Source: Sympetrum striolatum (Eukaryota; Arthropoda; Insecta; Odonata; Libellulidae). Taken from it: a DNA stretch of 64,000 nt. Both the position numbers and the translations under genes were made by a program. Location: NCBI GenBank assembly GCA_947579665.1, contig OX388345.1, positions 33,695,849-33,759,848 on the forward strand, in the 5' to 3' direction. Under the pieces are notes generated by a model. The model was not told where the DNA came from, made no database searches, and worked only from the letters and a program-made list of their open reading frames with translations. Shown here one piece after another: positions 1 through 11,467 of this stretch (position 1 is its first letter; each line of letters opens with the position of its first letter).

Positions 1-1056
1 GCTCCACTTCATTCAATTCCAAAGATCGAGAAGAAAAATTGAGGAAGTTACTAACTAACTACTGCATACCCTCAAAACATTGAGCGAAAAGCAATTTCTA
101 TAAAGCAATTAAAAATGTTAACATTAAACTTTCAGATCGCTTATATGCCTGTAGTGAGGGCTATCAAAAGTCATACATGGTTAAACGTTGATGGAAATCA
201 TGATAAAAAAATCATCGACTCTAAGCTCTTCCCGAATATGAGTAGAATACTAATGCACCAATGCATTGCACATTTTTCGCTGAATTTTGATTTTATCCGT
301 TACAATCTCAGAAAGTTAGTAGACATTAAATTTCTCAGAAGTCATTGAGATGAATTAAAGAAGTGATTTTCATAATATAGTTTTTCTTCACTACAGGAGA
401 GATGCTAATCCAATAGAGAGGAGGTACTTCCAATTCTAAAAAGAGTAATGAACAATGCCATCATCGTCTTAGGCAAAAGAAACTTGCAAAAGTTCTCTTA
501 GGTAATTTTAACACTTCTCTTAGTAAGTTCCACAATTTAATTCCCAATGCAAATGCTAGTGACTTTTTTTCAATATTAAATAGAAAGAAAAATACAGGAA
601 ACATTTTAGCATTTTACGTATAGAAATAAAACTGGAAATATATGCTATCGTGTTGCTTTCATTTAAATGCTTCAATTAAGTTAAGAGATATCGCCATTTT
701 ACGAATATCTTCCATTGAATAAACTTACTTCTACGCATGTTGAAATAATCATCTCTATTCCACTAATTAGATCCCTTTAAAATATTATCTTTCTCGGATC
801 ACGATTTTTATAATAAAAACAGATAAGTAAATCAACTTCCATACGTAATTTAAGTCGAAATTCCGATAAATTTGCAAATGGGGGTGGCAAGGATAATTTT
901 GGCCATAAAGTGTCTATTCAACTAAATACCATCACTCTCTGATGGAATTAGAACACAATGTTGTGGTCTTCAAACAACCTGTGTCCTTCTCACTACATGA
1001 TAATCAGGGTTTTGTTTAATTCTAATTTCGAACGAAAGTTTGGTAACTTCGCTAAC
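1..1056. other. NOS intron, left edge of window
   Basis: This is AT-rich intron between the FAD-domain start exon and the next NOS exon, which lies off the left end. I looked on the minus strand for a continuation of KEKHTPNG and found none. I see no repeat or RNA gene. Confidence 0.6.
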
Positions 1057-1274
1057 CATTTGGCGTATGCTTCTCTTTCTGAACTTGGAGTTCCACAGGT
1101 ACTTCTGCATCAGGTGCTCCTTGTAGTCTCGAGAGTAACGAGTTCACTAACTCGGGGCGATTGCAGGGGAACACGCCGACGTGATCGCCTGGTTGATAGG
1201 CGCAGATCGGCTTCTCCCCAGTCAGATCCTCCTCCTTTCCAGTTGCCTCCAGCTCGAACAAAATAGTGGCGCGA
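1057..1274 (-). CDS. NOS: NOS exon: start of the FAD-binding domain
   Basis: This exon is 218 nt, one base plus 72 codons plus one base. It encodes RATILFELEATGKEEDLTGE, KPICAYQPGDHVGVFPCNRP, ELVNSLLSRLQGAPDAEVP and VELQVQKEKHTPN. YQPGDHVGVF is the ferredoxin-reductase-type FAD loop of NOS, and KEKHTPNG leads toward the connecting domain. The acceptor is attcccag and the donor GTTAGC, weaker than others in the gene. The remaining FAD/NADPH exons are not in the window. Confidence 0.94.
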
Positions 1275-2213
1275 CTGGGAATGGTTCGATGGAAAACAAT
1301 GAGTTTTAATGGTAGCGTGGAAAAAAAAGCGGAAGAGAAAAGTGATAAGTACAAACCTCAAGAAAAAAATAGGCCCAAATGAAGATTCTTACGGAAGAGA
1401 ATTTTATTCCCTAAGTTTGGGTTCACCAAATCGACTTCTAAATGAGCGTCAATGCAATAAAATTTTACTTCGACCATAATAGCATTTAAATGAATCGGTC
1501 CCCGGTGTATCATCTAAATTCTCTTTCTTTGTCCTTATAATTAAGGTGCAGTTTTTACGCAGAGGCGTATCTTTAAAACGTAGAATCTGATTGAGAATTT
1601 CAAAAATGTAGAACATTTGTTCCGCGTATCCCTGCTGTGTTCTGACCGACAGGGTGTCCGTCTCAATTTCTTATAACTCAAGTAGTATTCAAAACAAATA
1701 TATGAGTGAAGCTTCCTAAAATTTTTCAATAAATAAAATATCCTTTCGATTGTTAGCGTACGGCATTATTTCAAGAGGAATTTAGACATATATTTTTCAC
1801 GTATTGTATAAAGTAAGTATGGTGATAAAGAAATTGTCATTCCTTTACAAACTTCCTAAAGGAACTTATCCTTCTTTATTTATATGTAGAGGCTAACACA
1901 GTTTTGATTTTATCCTCAGAAGAGGTTTAGCTATTACTTACCTTAAGTTAAGGCGTATGAAAATTTTGTTTTGGCGTTCCAATTACCACTTCAGTAACAA
2001 TAATAATAATAATGCAAAGTAATTAAATCAATGCTATTGCTGAGACATTATGAAAGATATTTTCCAGGGATCAAATTGGAAGAAAAACTTAAATTCTTCA
2101 GAAATAAAGTCGTATTGAGCAAATGAATAGTATATATTCGTAATTTGCATCCTAAGTTAAAATTAGATGTACATAGTTAAATCTAGGCCACATCACTCAT
2201 TCTCCAAACTCAC
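1275..2213. other. NOS intron
   Basis: AT-rich intron without recognisable genes. It holds a short AAT microsatellite near 1999-2013. The polypyrimidine/acceptor for the next exon lies at its left end. Confidence 0.6.
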
Positions 2214-2292
2214 CTCGCATCGCTGCTGTGTAGGTTCGTTTTCCTCGCGAGTTTACATGCAAGCATCTTCTTGTTATGGCATTTTGAAAGAC
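2214..2292 (-). CDS. NOS: NOS small exon LSKCHNKK...NLHSSDA
   Basis: This exon is 79 nt, two bases plus 25 codons plus two bases. I found it by searching between neighbouring exons for the missing segment. It encodes LSKCHNKKMLACKLARK and TNLHSSDA. The pattern (A)LSK-HNKK-x-C-L--NLH is typical of insect NOS at the start of the connecting/FAD domain. The acceptor is tttttcag and the donor GTGAGT. Its leftover AG joins T of the next exon to give Ser, reading SDA-S-RATILFEL. Confidence 0.93.
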
Positions 2293-3431
2293 CTGAAAAA
2301 TACGAAAGTGAAAGATCACCGGAAAAATTTCTGGGAATGTGTATATGGATAGTATAATATATAATATGATGAGATATGGATCGATAATTTTAAAGTACGT
2401 AATAATACATACATAATATACATTAGATCTAAAAGAAAAAGATTAACAGAAATGTGTCTAGGAAGTATATATATCCATGGGTATGCTTTTCATAGTTTTA
2501 CCTTTTATCCTCAACTTCAATGGATATTTATTCACTGGTATTACTTTTTCGGTATTTAATTACTACAGAAAACTTTGGCCAAACTTTCAGTGAGATGTGC
2601 TGCAAAAAGAACTTTTATGAGTAAAAAAAGCAAATTCTGGAGATCAACCTTTGTACGAATGTGAACGGCAATTTGAAGTTTTTATAATATTAATTGAATT
2701 ATTTTTTAATCTTACAAGGGAAACACCTGGTTTTTGGGAAACGGATTCAAACGAAAATTTTAGGGAACATTCTCTGCTAATAATAATGTTTGTCCGTTCA
2801 TCTCAATGCGCCTTTGTTTATGAAAATTAGCAACGAAAAATCTGACCTAGGCAACCCCGCCATACACGTGCATTACCATGCAATCTCAATATTTTCCACT
2901 CAGGAAATTATGTTCTCCCATTTTTTTGTGGAAAATACATATTCTATACACAATTTACTTTTTTCCTTTACGTTTTTACGCAAAACACAAGTCAAAAGTT
3001 TCTCTCGAACTTTATTTTCGTTCCACGTATTTTATTCTCCTGCAGCCAAGGACCAAAATCAGGTCCCGAGAAGTTCATGCCAATTCCGGAAACATTTACG
3101 TGGTCTAGAATCCGCATCATTCCAATTTATGGAGATCGTTTCGAGATTTGTTTATTTTCACGATGGTTTCCCAAGACACGCGGAAACAAAATCAATCTGG
3201 ACCGATAACTCAAATAGGATTCTCCATTAGAGAGACAAACTTGCTGGTGCTTGGGTAGTTTTGGATAGTTTCGGGCTCGAATTTTAGACCGCTGATTGTG
3301 TCTTGTTAGCTCCCAAGGGACCGATCAGTTCCCCGCAAACCGGAGCTACTTTGTCACGAAGTGCATCCAGACCCCGAGAGAGTAATTCGTATTCCATGAG
3401 GCGTTTATGTTACTTATCCAAGGGTACTCAC
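2293..3431. other. NOS intron
   Basis: Intron between the linker exon and the small 79-nt exon. It holds the longest open frame of the window on the plus strand (about 146 codons, 2790-3230), but the translation has no recognisable motif and I treat it as chance. Confidence 0.6.
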
Positions 3432-3579
3432 GAGTTATTAGATCGCTGCCTGTATCTGCCTCGGGGCTCGTCTCCACCAATCTCACGGAAGATGGGGACA
3501 GTGTCTCCGCCTTTAGGGCCAACGTAGCTTCCAGGAACTTATCCTCGTCGTCGTCCAAGCAAAACGCCTCGCATGCCAG
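3432..3579 (-). CDS. NOS: NOS exon: linker from FMN to FAD domain
   Basis: This exon is 148 nt, 49 codons plus one base. It encodes LACEAFCLDDDEDKFLEATL, ALKAETLSPSSVRLVETSPE and ADTGSDLIT. ACE-FCLDDD closes the FMN domain, and the rest is the variable linker to the connecting/FAD domain. Acceptor is aatttag and donor GTGAGT. The leftover C joins GT of the next exon to give Arg. The linker part is less conserved and is assigned from position and phase. Confidence 0.94.
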
Positions 3580-4127
3580 CTAAATTGGAATTAGCAACAA
3601 ATTAATCAAGAGAATATAATTTATGGTTAAATCATTATCATCTATGATCATATGCTGCCGGAAAATAGATTCATCGACTTCTGCTTTCAGAAGTTTTTAA
3701 TTCCCATTTTTTATAAATTCTTTTGATATCTCCTAAGTTATATTCAAGATACATTGTTGCGACATACAATGATCGTTACTATGATACCTCAGTGTGAATA
3801 GTAATTTACTTTCAATGGCATATTCCTACCAGTACTACTTGATATTTTTTCAAATTAGGTATCAAGGGTTGACATAGAAAATAAAAACAAATTGTTATTG
3901 AAAAAATCTGATGTGGCCAGCACATGACTTTCTCCATATATATAATATGTAAATATTTATCTACGATACTATTTTCGAACTCTATATTCAATCTAAACTT
4001 AGAAGATAAGTGATTTATTTCTTTCATATTATCTTTTACGTCACAAACATTATAAATAATGTTCTTCGGGACATGTTCGATGAATAACGATGAAGTGGCC
4101 TTTCTCCCCAGCGCGCTGCAGCGCCCA

Positions 4128-4765
4128 GAGCGCCTACAACGTACATAATCAGCAACTTCCGGTTTATCAGTATTTCATGAATAACTCTTAAACAATCAGT
4201 GATAAAAAAATATGTTTCATTCAAAAATTATAGTAAATTACATTTTCTAAAACTTTTATAAATAATAGTATATACCTAAATATCATATTTATGGAGATAT
4301 TTTGCAAAAACGGAAATTTGCTTCGAAGAATAAAGCTTGACTTTCGGTTAACCGATTTACTCCAAAAACTAATCAACTCTAACAACATCAATTAAAATAC
4401 TATATATGAAGTTTGGTGTTGATCAAACAAATAGTTTTTATGTTAAAGTGCCCACAAAGTACATAATCAGCTACTTCCGGTTTATCAATATTTCACGAAT
4501 AACTCCTAATCAACCGGTGATACAAAAGTATGTTAAATACAAAAGTTATAGTAAAACACATTATCTAAAACTTTTTAAGGTATACAATATACCTATATAT
4601 CATATTTATGGAGATATTTTGAAAACCGGAAATGAGCTTTGATGAATGAAGCTCGACTTCCGGTTAACCGATTTACTCCAAAAACTAATCAACTCTGACA
4701 ACACACACCACAGTACCATATATGAAGTTTGTTATTGATACGACCAATAGTTTTCACGTTAGAGC
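4128..4765. repeat. 318-bp tandem duplication
   Basis: Two copies of a unit lie head to tail. The word gtacataatcagc starts at 4141 and its counterpart at 4459, an offset of 318. Both copies share cttccggtttatca, catatttatggagatatttt, ccgatttactccaaaaacta and atatatgaagtttg. A third copy begins (agagcgcccac) at 4761 and is cut off by a CA repeat. By eye the copies are around 80-85% identical. The phrase agcgcgctgcagcgccca sits just before the first copy. Confidence 0.88.
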
Positions 4766-4776
4766 GCCCACTATCA

Positions 4777-4817
4777 CACACACACATACACACACACAAG
4801 CACATACACACACAGAC
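4777..4817. repeat. CA/TG microsatellite
   Basis: An interrupted (CA)n tract (cacacacacacatacacacac and so on) directly follows the tandem duplication. Confidence 0.9.
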
Positions 4818-4945
4818 ATCATTCCGAAAATGGTCAAAACGTGTTCTAGGGACCCCAAAACATGTATTTCCGTTGAAATCTCGAAGTCGATTTTTTCATG
4901 AAAACAATACTTTCTCTATACTTCGTATATGGAGAAAGTAAAAAA
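4818..4945. repeat. Tail of a dispersed repeat with terminal hairpin
   Basis: The stretch from cattccgaaaatggtcaaaa to the end has the look of the 3' tail of a dispersed insect repeat: CA tract, then a conserved block, then a hairpin. The hairpin is at 4908-4940: tactttctctata, loop cttcg, tatatggagaaagta, with arms of about 13 bp. The word actttctccatata also occurs inverted at about 3927, which might be the other end of the element. The family assignment is from memory only. Confidence 0.5.
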
Positions 4946-5649
4946 ATCACAGATATACTTTATGCTTTATATTCTCTCTTTTTGAAGAAGATATGTTCCA
5001 TATTGACTGATATTTTCATTATTTACTGATGACTGAAATTGTAAATAATTGCCAATTATGTTTCTTAAAACGGAAATGGAGAACCTGATTTTTGCCGAGA
5101 AATTGTTACCGCACTATATGATTTTATAAATTATGCAATCCTTTAGAGGGCTTCTTAGGATTAACTGCTAGTTAATCTGATGTCATATTATACTTAATAG
5201 TTTCCTGCTGCAATAGTCGTTGGCTAAGAATGCCTTCGAGACAGATTTCAGAAATAAAATTCCGTTATATGATTCTCGAACGACTTGTGATATGGATATC
5301 TTTTCAGTTTTATGCTCTTAAAAATCGCCTTTAAATTCCTATGGTAAAATTACCTTGAATATCTTAGGACAGCGTAATAGCTCCATAATTGGCAAATCGA
5401 AGATAGTAGAGATTCAAGAATGATCTTGTACTGCAGAGATTCAAAGGTTGCGTTCATTTAATATTGGAGGAATAATTTTGGGAACTTATTGATGTACTGT
5501 AAAGAAACCTTTTACCGGATGATGCTAGTCCGGTAGCGAAACGTGTCGTATCAATAAATTCTGCGGGAGTGCGCGAAGTAATTCTTTTCCATTATCATAG
5601 ATAAAGGAGTATATTCTTCTGCAGGATTAATGGGCAATGTTTCACTTAC

Positions 5650-5824
5650 GCTGAAGACGTTGCTCGCCCACGCTCGGAACGCCTGCTCTTGTCCGCACAT
5701 TTCGTCTCCGTGGGAGAGTCTAAAGAGTCTCTCTCCTCCAAGTTCACCCAACAGATTGTCCACGTACTTGCCGAAGGCGCAGAAGTTGGGGTATGCGCTA
5801 GAGCCGAGGGCGAAGACGGCGAAT
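5650..5824 (-). CDS. NOS: NOS exon: FMN-domain C-terminal half
   Basis: This exon is 175 nt, one base plus 58 codons. It encodes [18 protein letters not shown], then [27 protein letters not shown] and [24 protein letters not shown] is the third FMN-contact loop, and [15 protein letters not shown] is the conserved end of the flavodoxin fold. The acceptor is ccttcag and the donor GTAAGT. It ends in phase 0 and runs into ACEAFCLDDDE of the next exon. Confidence 0.96.
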
Positions 5825-8420
5825 CTGAAGGAAGGGTTTTTAAAATGGAGAATGTTATGAAAAAGGCCAGAGTAAGATAAAGCCAAATTTTACGAACTAA
5901 ACGATAGCTCTAATTTCTTAAATATTTTCTAAGTGTAAAATTTAAGTTCGAAGAATATTTTTTCGGTTAGCGGAACCTTCTTGGATAAAGATTTTCAATT
6001 ACGTGACATTCACTCAAATTGTATTTGAAAGCAGCATCATTGCAGTCCCCGTTTTCCTGGATTAACTGAACAACATGTGAGATTCTGAAAATTATATTTA
6101 TTTTTGATTTCTTCCGAAGGACATACATAGGTAAATCTTAGAACTAGCATTCATGTCGTAAATAGAGTAACTCCGAGTTTTGAAAAGTTTCAAAATGTTT
6201 AATATAAAAATATTACTGTTTAAAGTTTCAAAATTTTTAATTTGTAATATTATTAGAAGCATATTTAATATAATCTGATATTTTTCTGCCGCGATGGACT
6301 TGCTAACTGAAAAATAAGTTGGAGTGAAAAAATTGAGGTTCATAGAAGTACTTCTGGGGTATCAATTGGTATAAACTGAGACAAAGTTTATTGCTTCGTT
6401 GAGATTTGTGATGAATAATATATTTTGAACTAGAAAGTATTTATTTCATACAAAATAAATTTATATTTTCATGCAGAATTTGCTTGAGCAAACATCTTTT
6501 TTGATTAACCGAACTCTTTCCCCCAAACTTAAAATATGATACCTATTACCATAGAGTAACTTTATGGTATTTACTACTTAGTTACTCTATGGTATTACTT
6601 TATAAAATTTTGACCTCAGTAAATGAAATCGTTTGATATTAATAAAATGGTATAGAATTTCGGCATAATTCCTCCCATTTCCAAGAACAGCCTTTTATCG
6701 CTCTTCTTTGGAGGGTATCTGGAAAACTTCATCCCTCACAACTCTCGAAAGAGGCCAAAGCAAGAAGAGAGTGTTTCCACTCCCTACACGACTACGTTAT
6801 GGAGTTCTGTTGTAATCCCCTCTCTAGTACTCCAAGAAGTAGTTCTTTCAACATGAGAACGTTCACTAAGATTCTTCGATGGGAAGGTCTCTCATTCTAC
6901 TCTTACTCGAACGATCTCGAAGATCTACATTTCCCAGAAATGCAAACAGTTTTTAATGAGACTACACAAACAAATTTAACACCCGCAATATTGGTTAGGG
7001 AAGCCGAGACGATGTTCCACTACAAATCCTAAGATAAAAGTCATGCAAACAAAGGAAATCACTGTATCATTATTACTAAACGAGTTTGTTTATAAGGAAA
7101 TAGGGTAAGGTTATTTTGCACGATTTGGCTGTTTGTTTAGTTTGTTTAGATATAATTCTACCTATTGTAATAAATTTTTTATCGAACCATTTGCCATTTT
7201 TTGTATAGATGTATAAATTATACATTATGTATGAATATATATTTTGTTTTTCTTTTAGTCCGATGCTATGCTGATAGATATTTATTTATCTGTAATCGTT
7301 TAATGAAAATATTACAGGGAAATCAGGAATTCATTACGCATTTATTGCAACTTAAATATTTAATTTTTGGACTTTTAAAAATTTAACTACTTAATTCCAA
7401 AGTTTTTATGATAGAATAAACTTTTAATCATCATTTAAGTTTTATGATAACTTCTATCGTTTAGAGCATACCCAATCATACCAGATCGTATCCTCCTTTC
7501 TCTGCGAAGTTGTTTAGCTGATGAGGCAATAGTGCATTAAATAGGCAGCAACATGCAAAACAATTAATTTGATGAAAAAGATAATATCAGCAACTTATGA
7601 ATTATTATTTTGCAAAAGCTCAAGGCAAATCCGGATGCAGTATCTAGGGGCCAAGATAAAAAGCTCTATTCTATTTTAACATAAAATGTAAGCTACAATT
7701 AATCGTAGATGGATTAAAATATTGTTTTTAAATGATTAAAATACTACGCGATAGGTTCAACATTGTTGATGCAAGTGGTGTAACAAGATTGTTATCACTG
7801 TGAAATGACTGTTGTTTTAAAGGAAAAATCAACGGCCCCAAAATTTTAGTGGGCTATCTAATGCAGTGTATTTCAGTTTAGTTCAGCTCATTAAATCAGA
7901 ACTGAATGTAAGTTATGTTCAATCGATGGACATTATAATTTAAAATGGAATTTTGGCGCGATTTATTATCCCGTTTAAGTGTTAATTACTTTGGTTATGT
8001 TTTTCTAAGTTTGGATATTTTGTATTTAAATATTGAAAGTTTTAGAGTTGTATATTTGCCATTTCGTTCCATATTATTTAAAATGCTTGAATTAAGATAT
8101 TATTTAAAATTTTGGGGACCCGTTTAATTGTATTATGTATTTACAGGCTGATTGAATGATTTAACTTACCTATGTTTATGATTCATTTATCATGATCTTA
8201 CATCTACGTTTAAATGAACCATATTTATGAATAATGTGGTAATTTTTAACATAACTGTCCTTTTGTGTTTAGTTACACTTAAGGCGAAGGACAATCACTA
8301 TTTACAAAATAAAGTGCAACATCTACTCTAATCATTCCAAGTGGCGTGCATTGTATGTTCCATAGTGACGTGCAGGAAGGAGGTGAGTTGCATCTTCGGA
8401 AGTCGTGACATGCTTCTCAC
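5825..8420. other. NOS intron
   Basis: Intron of 2.6 kb, mostly AT-rich. A less AT-rich stretch at about 6660-7030 has a 77-codon plus-strand open frame with no recognisable domain. A short inverted repeat lies at 6547-6594. No gene was recognised. Confidence 0.6.
6547..6594. repeat. Inverted repeat, 14-bp perfect arms
   Basis: The word taccatagagtaac at 6547-6560 is repeated inverted as gttactctatggta at 6581-6594, with a 20-bp spacer that itself contains tatggta. It could be a small element remnant or simply a chance hairpin. Confidence 0.7.
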
Positions 8421-8588
8421 CTTACGTTACTTAGAGGACCGAAGTTATCCTCTGACATGACGTCACTCACAGAACCTCTCAAAGAGTCAATCCGATCGAG
8501 AGTTCTTTTTTCTCCCGTACCAGAAGCACCAGAGGTCGTAACCTCCGTTTGACTGTTCATTTTGATGAAGGACTTCGAACTCGCCATA
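8421..8588 (-). CDS. NOS: NOS exon: Ser/Thr-rich regulatory insert of the FMN domain
   Basis: This exon is 168 nt, one base plus 55 codons plus two bases. It encodes MASSKSFIKMNSQTEVTTSG, a short gap, RTLDRIDSLRGSVSDVMSED and then NFGPLSNV. This is the insert of the FMN domain that in constitutive NOS acts as a calcium/calmodulin-dependent autoinhibitory element. It is rich in Ser and Thr, including RIDSLRGS. NFGPLSNVR joins the conserved FAVFALGSS block. The acceptor is tctttcag and the donor GTGAGA. The exon is phase-symmetric (2-2), so it can be removed without a frameshift. Confidence 0.93.
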
Positions 8589-8678
8589 CTGAAAGACCAT
8601 GGGGTTAGTATTAGTGTTCTTATCTCAAATGGTATTGATGTGAGATCTCGAAGGTGCCCTTTAAGAACGGGAACTCAC

Positions 8679-8749
8679 CTGAACTTGTCGTCTGTGACTC
8701 CTGGGCTGGACTCGCTCATTTTCATCGCGTATAGGTTTTGGGCGAAGGT
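8679..8749 (-). CDS. NOS: NOS small exon TFAQNLYAMKM preceding the regulatory insert
   Basis: This exon is 71 nt, 23 codons plus two bases. It encodes TFAQNLYAMKMSESSPGV and then TDDKF. TFAQNLYAMKM follows ENGE directly in insect NOS, so its position is secure. The acceptor is ttctag and the donor GTGAGT. It ends in phase 2, and only 90 bp of intron separate it from the next exon. The leftover AG can join either T of the next exon (Ser) or A of the exon after that (Arg), so both splicing routes stay in frame. Confidence 0.93.
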
Positions 8750-9476
8750 CTAGAATATGCAGAAATGAAAAAATGATAATCGAGGGATACAATGTTTTAG
8801 CTTATCACGGAGCAGGTGATTGCAGATCATCAGAACAAAAATTTATCATTGCGTCATCTATGTATTACTTTGAAAATTCTATGCGAATATAATCTATAAT
8901 ATAATAATATTCTATTCCTTAGAATATTCGAACTTTTTCACATACTTATGTATCTATCGGTTAAATTATCCGAAATCGAAATTTCGTGCAAATTTGCCAC
9001 GATGAACTCAAAAAAATTCTCAACATTGATGGGACGTATAGCCAAAGCATTTGGTCAATCCACGATAGAAATATTGATTTCACAACAATTACTCAGCCAT
9101 TCGCGTTAATTGACATAAATTCAAGAAAGTCATACGTTATTCATGATGGACGTGCGGTTAGATTACACTGATATAATAAACACGTGATTTAAAAATTTAC
9201 GTATATTTCTACTATTTGTTATTATAATCTGCATGCTTAGGAAAATAAATTACAATTAAAGCAATCATCATAAAATGGCTCTCTCTATCATCATCATAAA
9301 TTAGGGCAATTTATCCTTGGGAATATTTTCCCAGTTTTAATAGAGATATGACACGCAAACATAGGACTTTCTAAGAATTAATATGAATTATTAACCACGT
9401 TACCACCAATTTATTTTATTATAAAATACATCCATCTTAACGAAATCGTCTCGGCCTTAACTTTGTGGTATTCGCT

Positions 9477-9684
9477 AAAACCAAGGAAGTTCCAGCTACA
9501 AAATATTTTTTAATTTATACAGAACACTGGATACATATATAATTCAATAATATATAATTATAACTAAATTGTATACATTAAGAGTATATGTAATTTAATA
9601 TATACAGATAACAGAATAATATAATGTATTCTGTGGTCTATATAAATAAAAAATATATTTTTTTGCTTGAAATTCCTTGGTTTT
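9477..9684. mobile_element. MITE-like inverted-repeat element
   Basis: The left arm (9477-9536, from aaaaccaaggaa to ggatacat) and the right arm (9624-9684, from atgtattctgtggtc to ccttggtttt) are inverted copies of about 60 bp with roughly 75-80% identity. They enclose an AT-rich 87-bp core. Size and structure fit a non-autonomous DNA transposon. I could not fix a target duplication. Confidence 0.65.
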
Positions 9685-10009
9685 ACATCCATTTTGTCCA
9701 TAGGTAATATCTGCGGTTAGGTGATTCGAAATTAAAGTAGAAAGTTAAATGGATTAACATCTACAAATATGGCCTCGACTTTGCGGTAGTTCTCCATTAT
9801 AAAGAGTAAAGATGAAAGCACTTATACCTTTACCACAATTTAAACTTACACTGCGGTAAAGGTTTAAGTGGTTTAAAGTTTAAAGGTTTTCCTTTTTATT
9901 CTTTAAGTGAAATTGAATAAGTGCTGAAAAATCCATTGATTTTGATGCAATTTAACGAACTAATTTTGACGTAACCATGAGAAAATATCGAAAAGAAATA
10001 AAGGTACAT

Positions 10010-10420
10010 AAATGAAGCCCACTTGTTGGGAGAATTCCTATCTGAAAGGAATAGAACATCAATCGATTAACGTCAATCGAGTGCATTCAATACAGAATAG
10101 AGATCGCTTTCGGTGCCAATCCTCCCACGTCGAACATTATCTCATTCACCGAATCTTTTCTCCCCAAACACACTGTCGACCGCGCGTCCAATAAATTTCA
10201 GAGCCTCTCGGTGACAGTCACTTGTTGCTCGCCCCGATGTGACTTGCCATTGGAGGAGAACACAAGGGGGCGTAGGATAGGGCAAATTTATTTAACTGCG
10301 AAACGTGTCTCTGTAACGAACTGTGGAATTTGCAATAGCACCGAAGCGAGCATTCTGCCTGATTTATTACCGGTCACACTGCAAATGCTTATACTCGTTT
10401 GACGAAGAGACGTAGGCGTG
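10010..10420. other. GC-richer intronic island
   Basis: This stretch is clearly richer in GC and CpG than the surrounding intron (for example gtcgaccgcgcgtcc and ttgctcgccccgatg). It also holds tcgattaacgtcaatcga. Open frames here have no recognisable domains. It could be a conserved regulatory element, judged only from composition. Confidence 0.35.
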
Positions 10421-11362
10421 GGTCTGCGATAACAGAAAGTATGGGAATGAATCCGATTACACCCTTTTCATTAGTGGCTCATCACTTTGATGTCCAATAT
10501 CGAGACTTAGAGAAAAAAGATTCGGTTATTTACTTCAATCAGCTTGACAACATTGGCTCAGATTCTTAAACCTCATTTATGTTTTAATTACAGATTTTTT
10601 CGGATTGTTTCCATGTTCTAATATGCGTTATTAAATGTGCGGTCATTTTCTCCTCTGCAATAGCAAATTAATTTTAGAAATTTTATTGAAATTTTACTGT
10701 AATCTCTGAATGATGTTAATGAGAGTTTTTTTCAAGTTTTTGCAAAATTTTTCAATTTTCGAGTCCAAAATTATAAAAAAACGCTTAACCTTAAAATTAA
10801 GCCCTATATAAGCTGATTATTTTAATAAAAAGTTATGATTGAGGTCGATATAGTACGACATAAACTTGTAAAATGCCATTGTCTATTATCTGAAAACCTA
10901 TCATACCTTGCACTGTATTTTATTTATGAGCAGGAAAATGGAGTTTTTAGAAAAAAACCATTAGTAACTTATAGAGTATGTTCCTTACACGATGAATTTT
11001 ATAAAATGCTTTAACATTTAGTAATTAAAATTATGAGTTCAGTAAAACACATTAGAAACTCACAGAAAATTCTATCTACTGTATTTCAGTCTATTTACTG
11101 TGCACGATGAATTTTTCGTTCGTTAACTTCTCGTGTATTCTAAATCTCCAGATAAACTTTTTATGTAATTATAATCTTAATTGTGATTTATCTTAATTTT
11201 TTACGGTGTGAATCAACTAGGAATTGCTCGACTTCATATAGAGAAGTGTTTACCTAACAAATCACTGTTCACCTGACAGCGGAATCTACTTGAATAAGGA
11301 GCAGATGCCGTATGAACGTGAATAGGGGAATGCATATTTCATGTGTGACTTCTTCAACTCAC

Positions 11363-11467
11363 CTCTCCGTTCTCTGGCGGATCCCCGTTGCCGAACGTGG
11401 ATGCAACCACGAGCAGCAAAGCTTCGTGCTCCATACTCGTCATGTCGTATTCATCCATGCATTGGAC
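11363..11467 (-). CDS. NOS: NOS exon: FMN-domain segment [16 protein letters not shown]
   Basis: This exon is 105 nt, 35 codons in phase 0-0. It encodes [19 protein letters not shown] and then [16 protein letters not shown]. The [12 protein letters not shown] block is the second FMN-contact loop and is nearly invariant in NOS. Acceptor is gctatag and donor GTGAGT. It is symmetric, but without this loop FMN binding would fail. Confidence 0.95.

Larger units (their letters stand above)
3580..5649. other. NOS intron with a tandem-repeat element
   Basis: Intron of about 2.1 kb. Roughly its middle half is a repeat structure: a 318-bp tandem duplication, a CA-rich microsatellite and a conserved tail ending in a hairpin. 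The remainder is AT-rich without genes. Confidence 0.6.
8750..11362. other. NOS intron with a MITE-like repeat and a GC-richer island
   Basis: Intron of 2.6 kb. It contains a fold-back element (9477-9684), an imperfect hairpin near 9820-9870 (cttatacctttaccaca against ctgcggtaaaggtttaag), and a GC-richer stretch at about 10010-10420. I saw no gene. Confidence 0.6.

Noticed and set aside
2790..3230. 146-codon open frame on the plus strand, the longest in the window
   Set aside because: It lies in a NOS intron, starts at a non-ATG codon, and its translation has no recognisable motif. It is Phe/Ser/His-rich, as expected for chance AT-rich sequence.
5630..5880. Plus-strand open frames at 5630-5860 and 5689-5880
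   Set aside because: They are antisense shadows of the NOS exon at 5650-5824.
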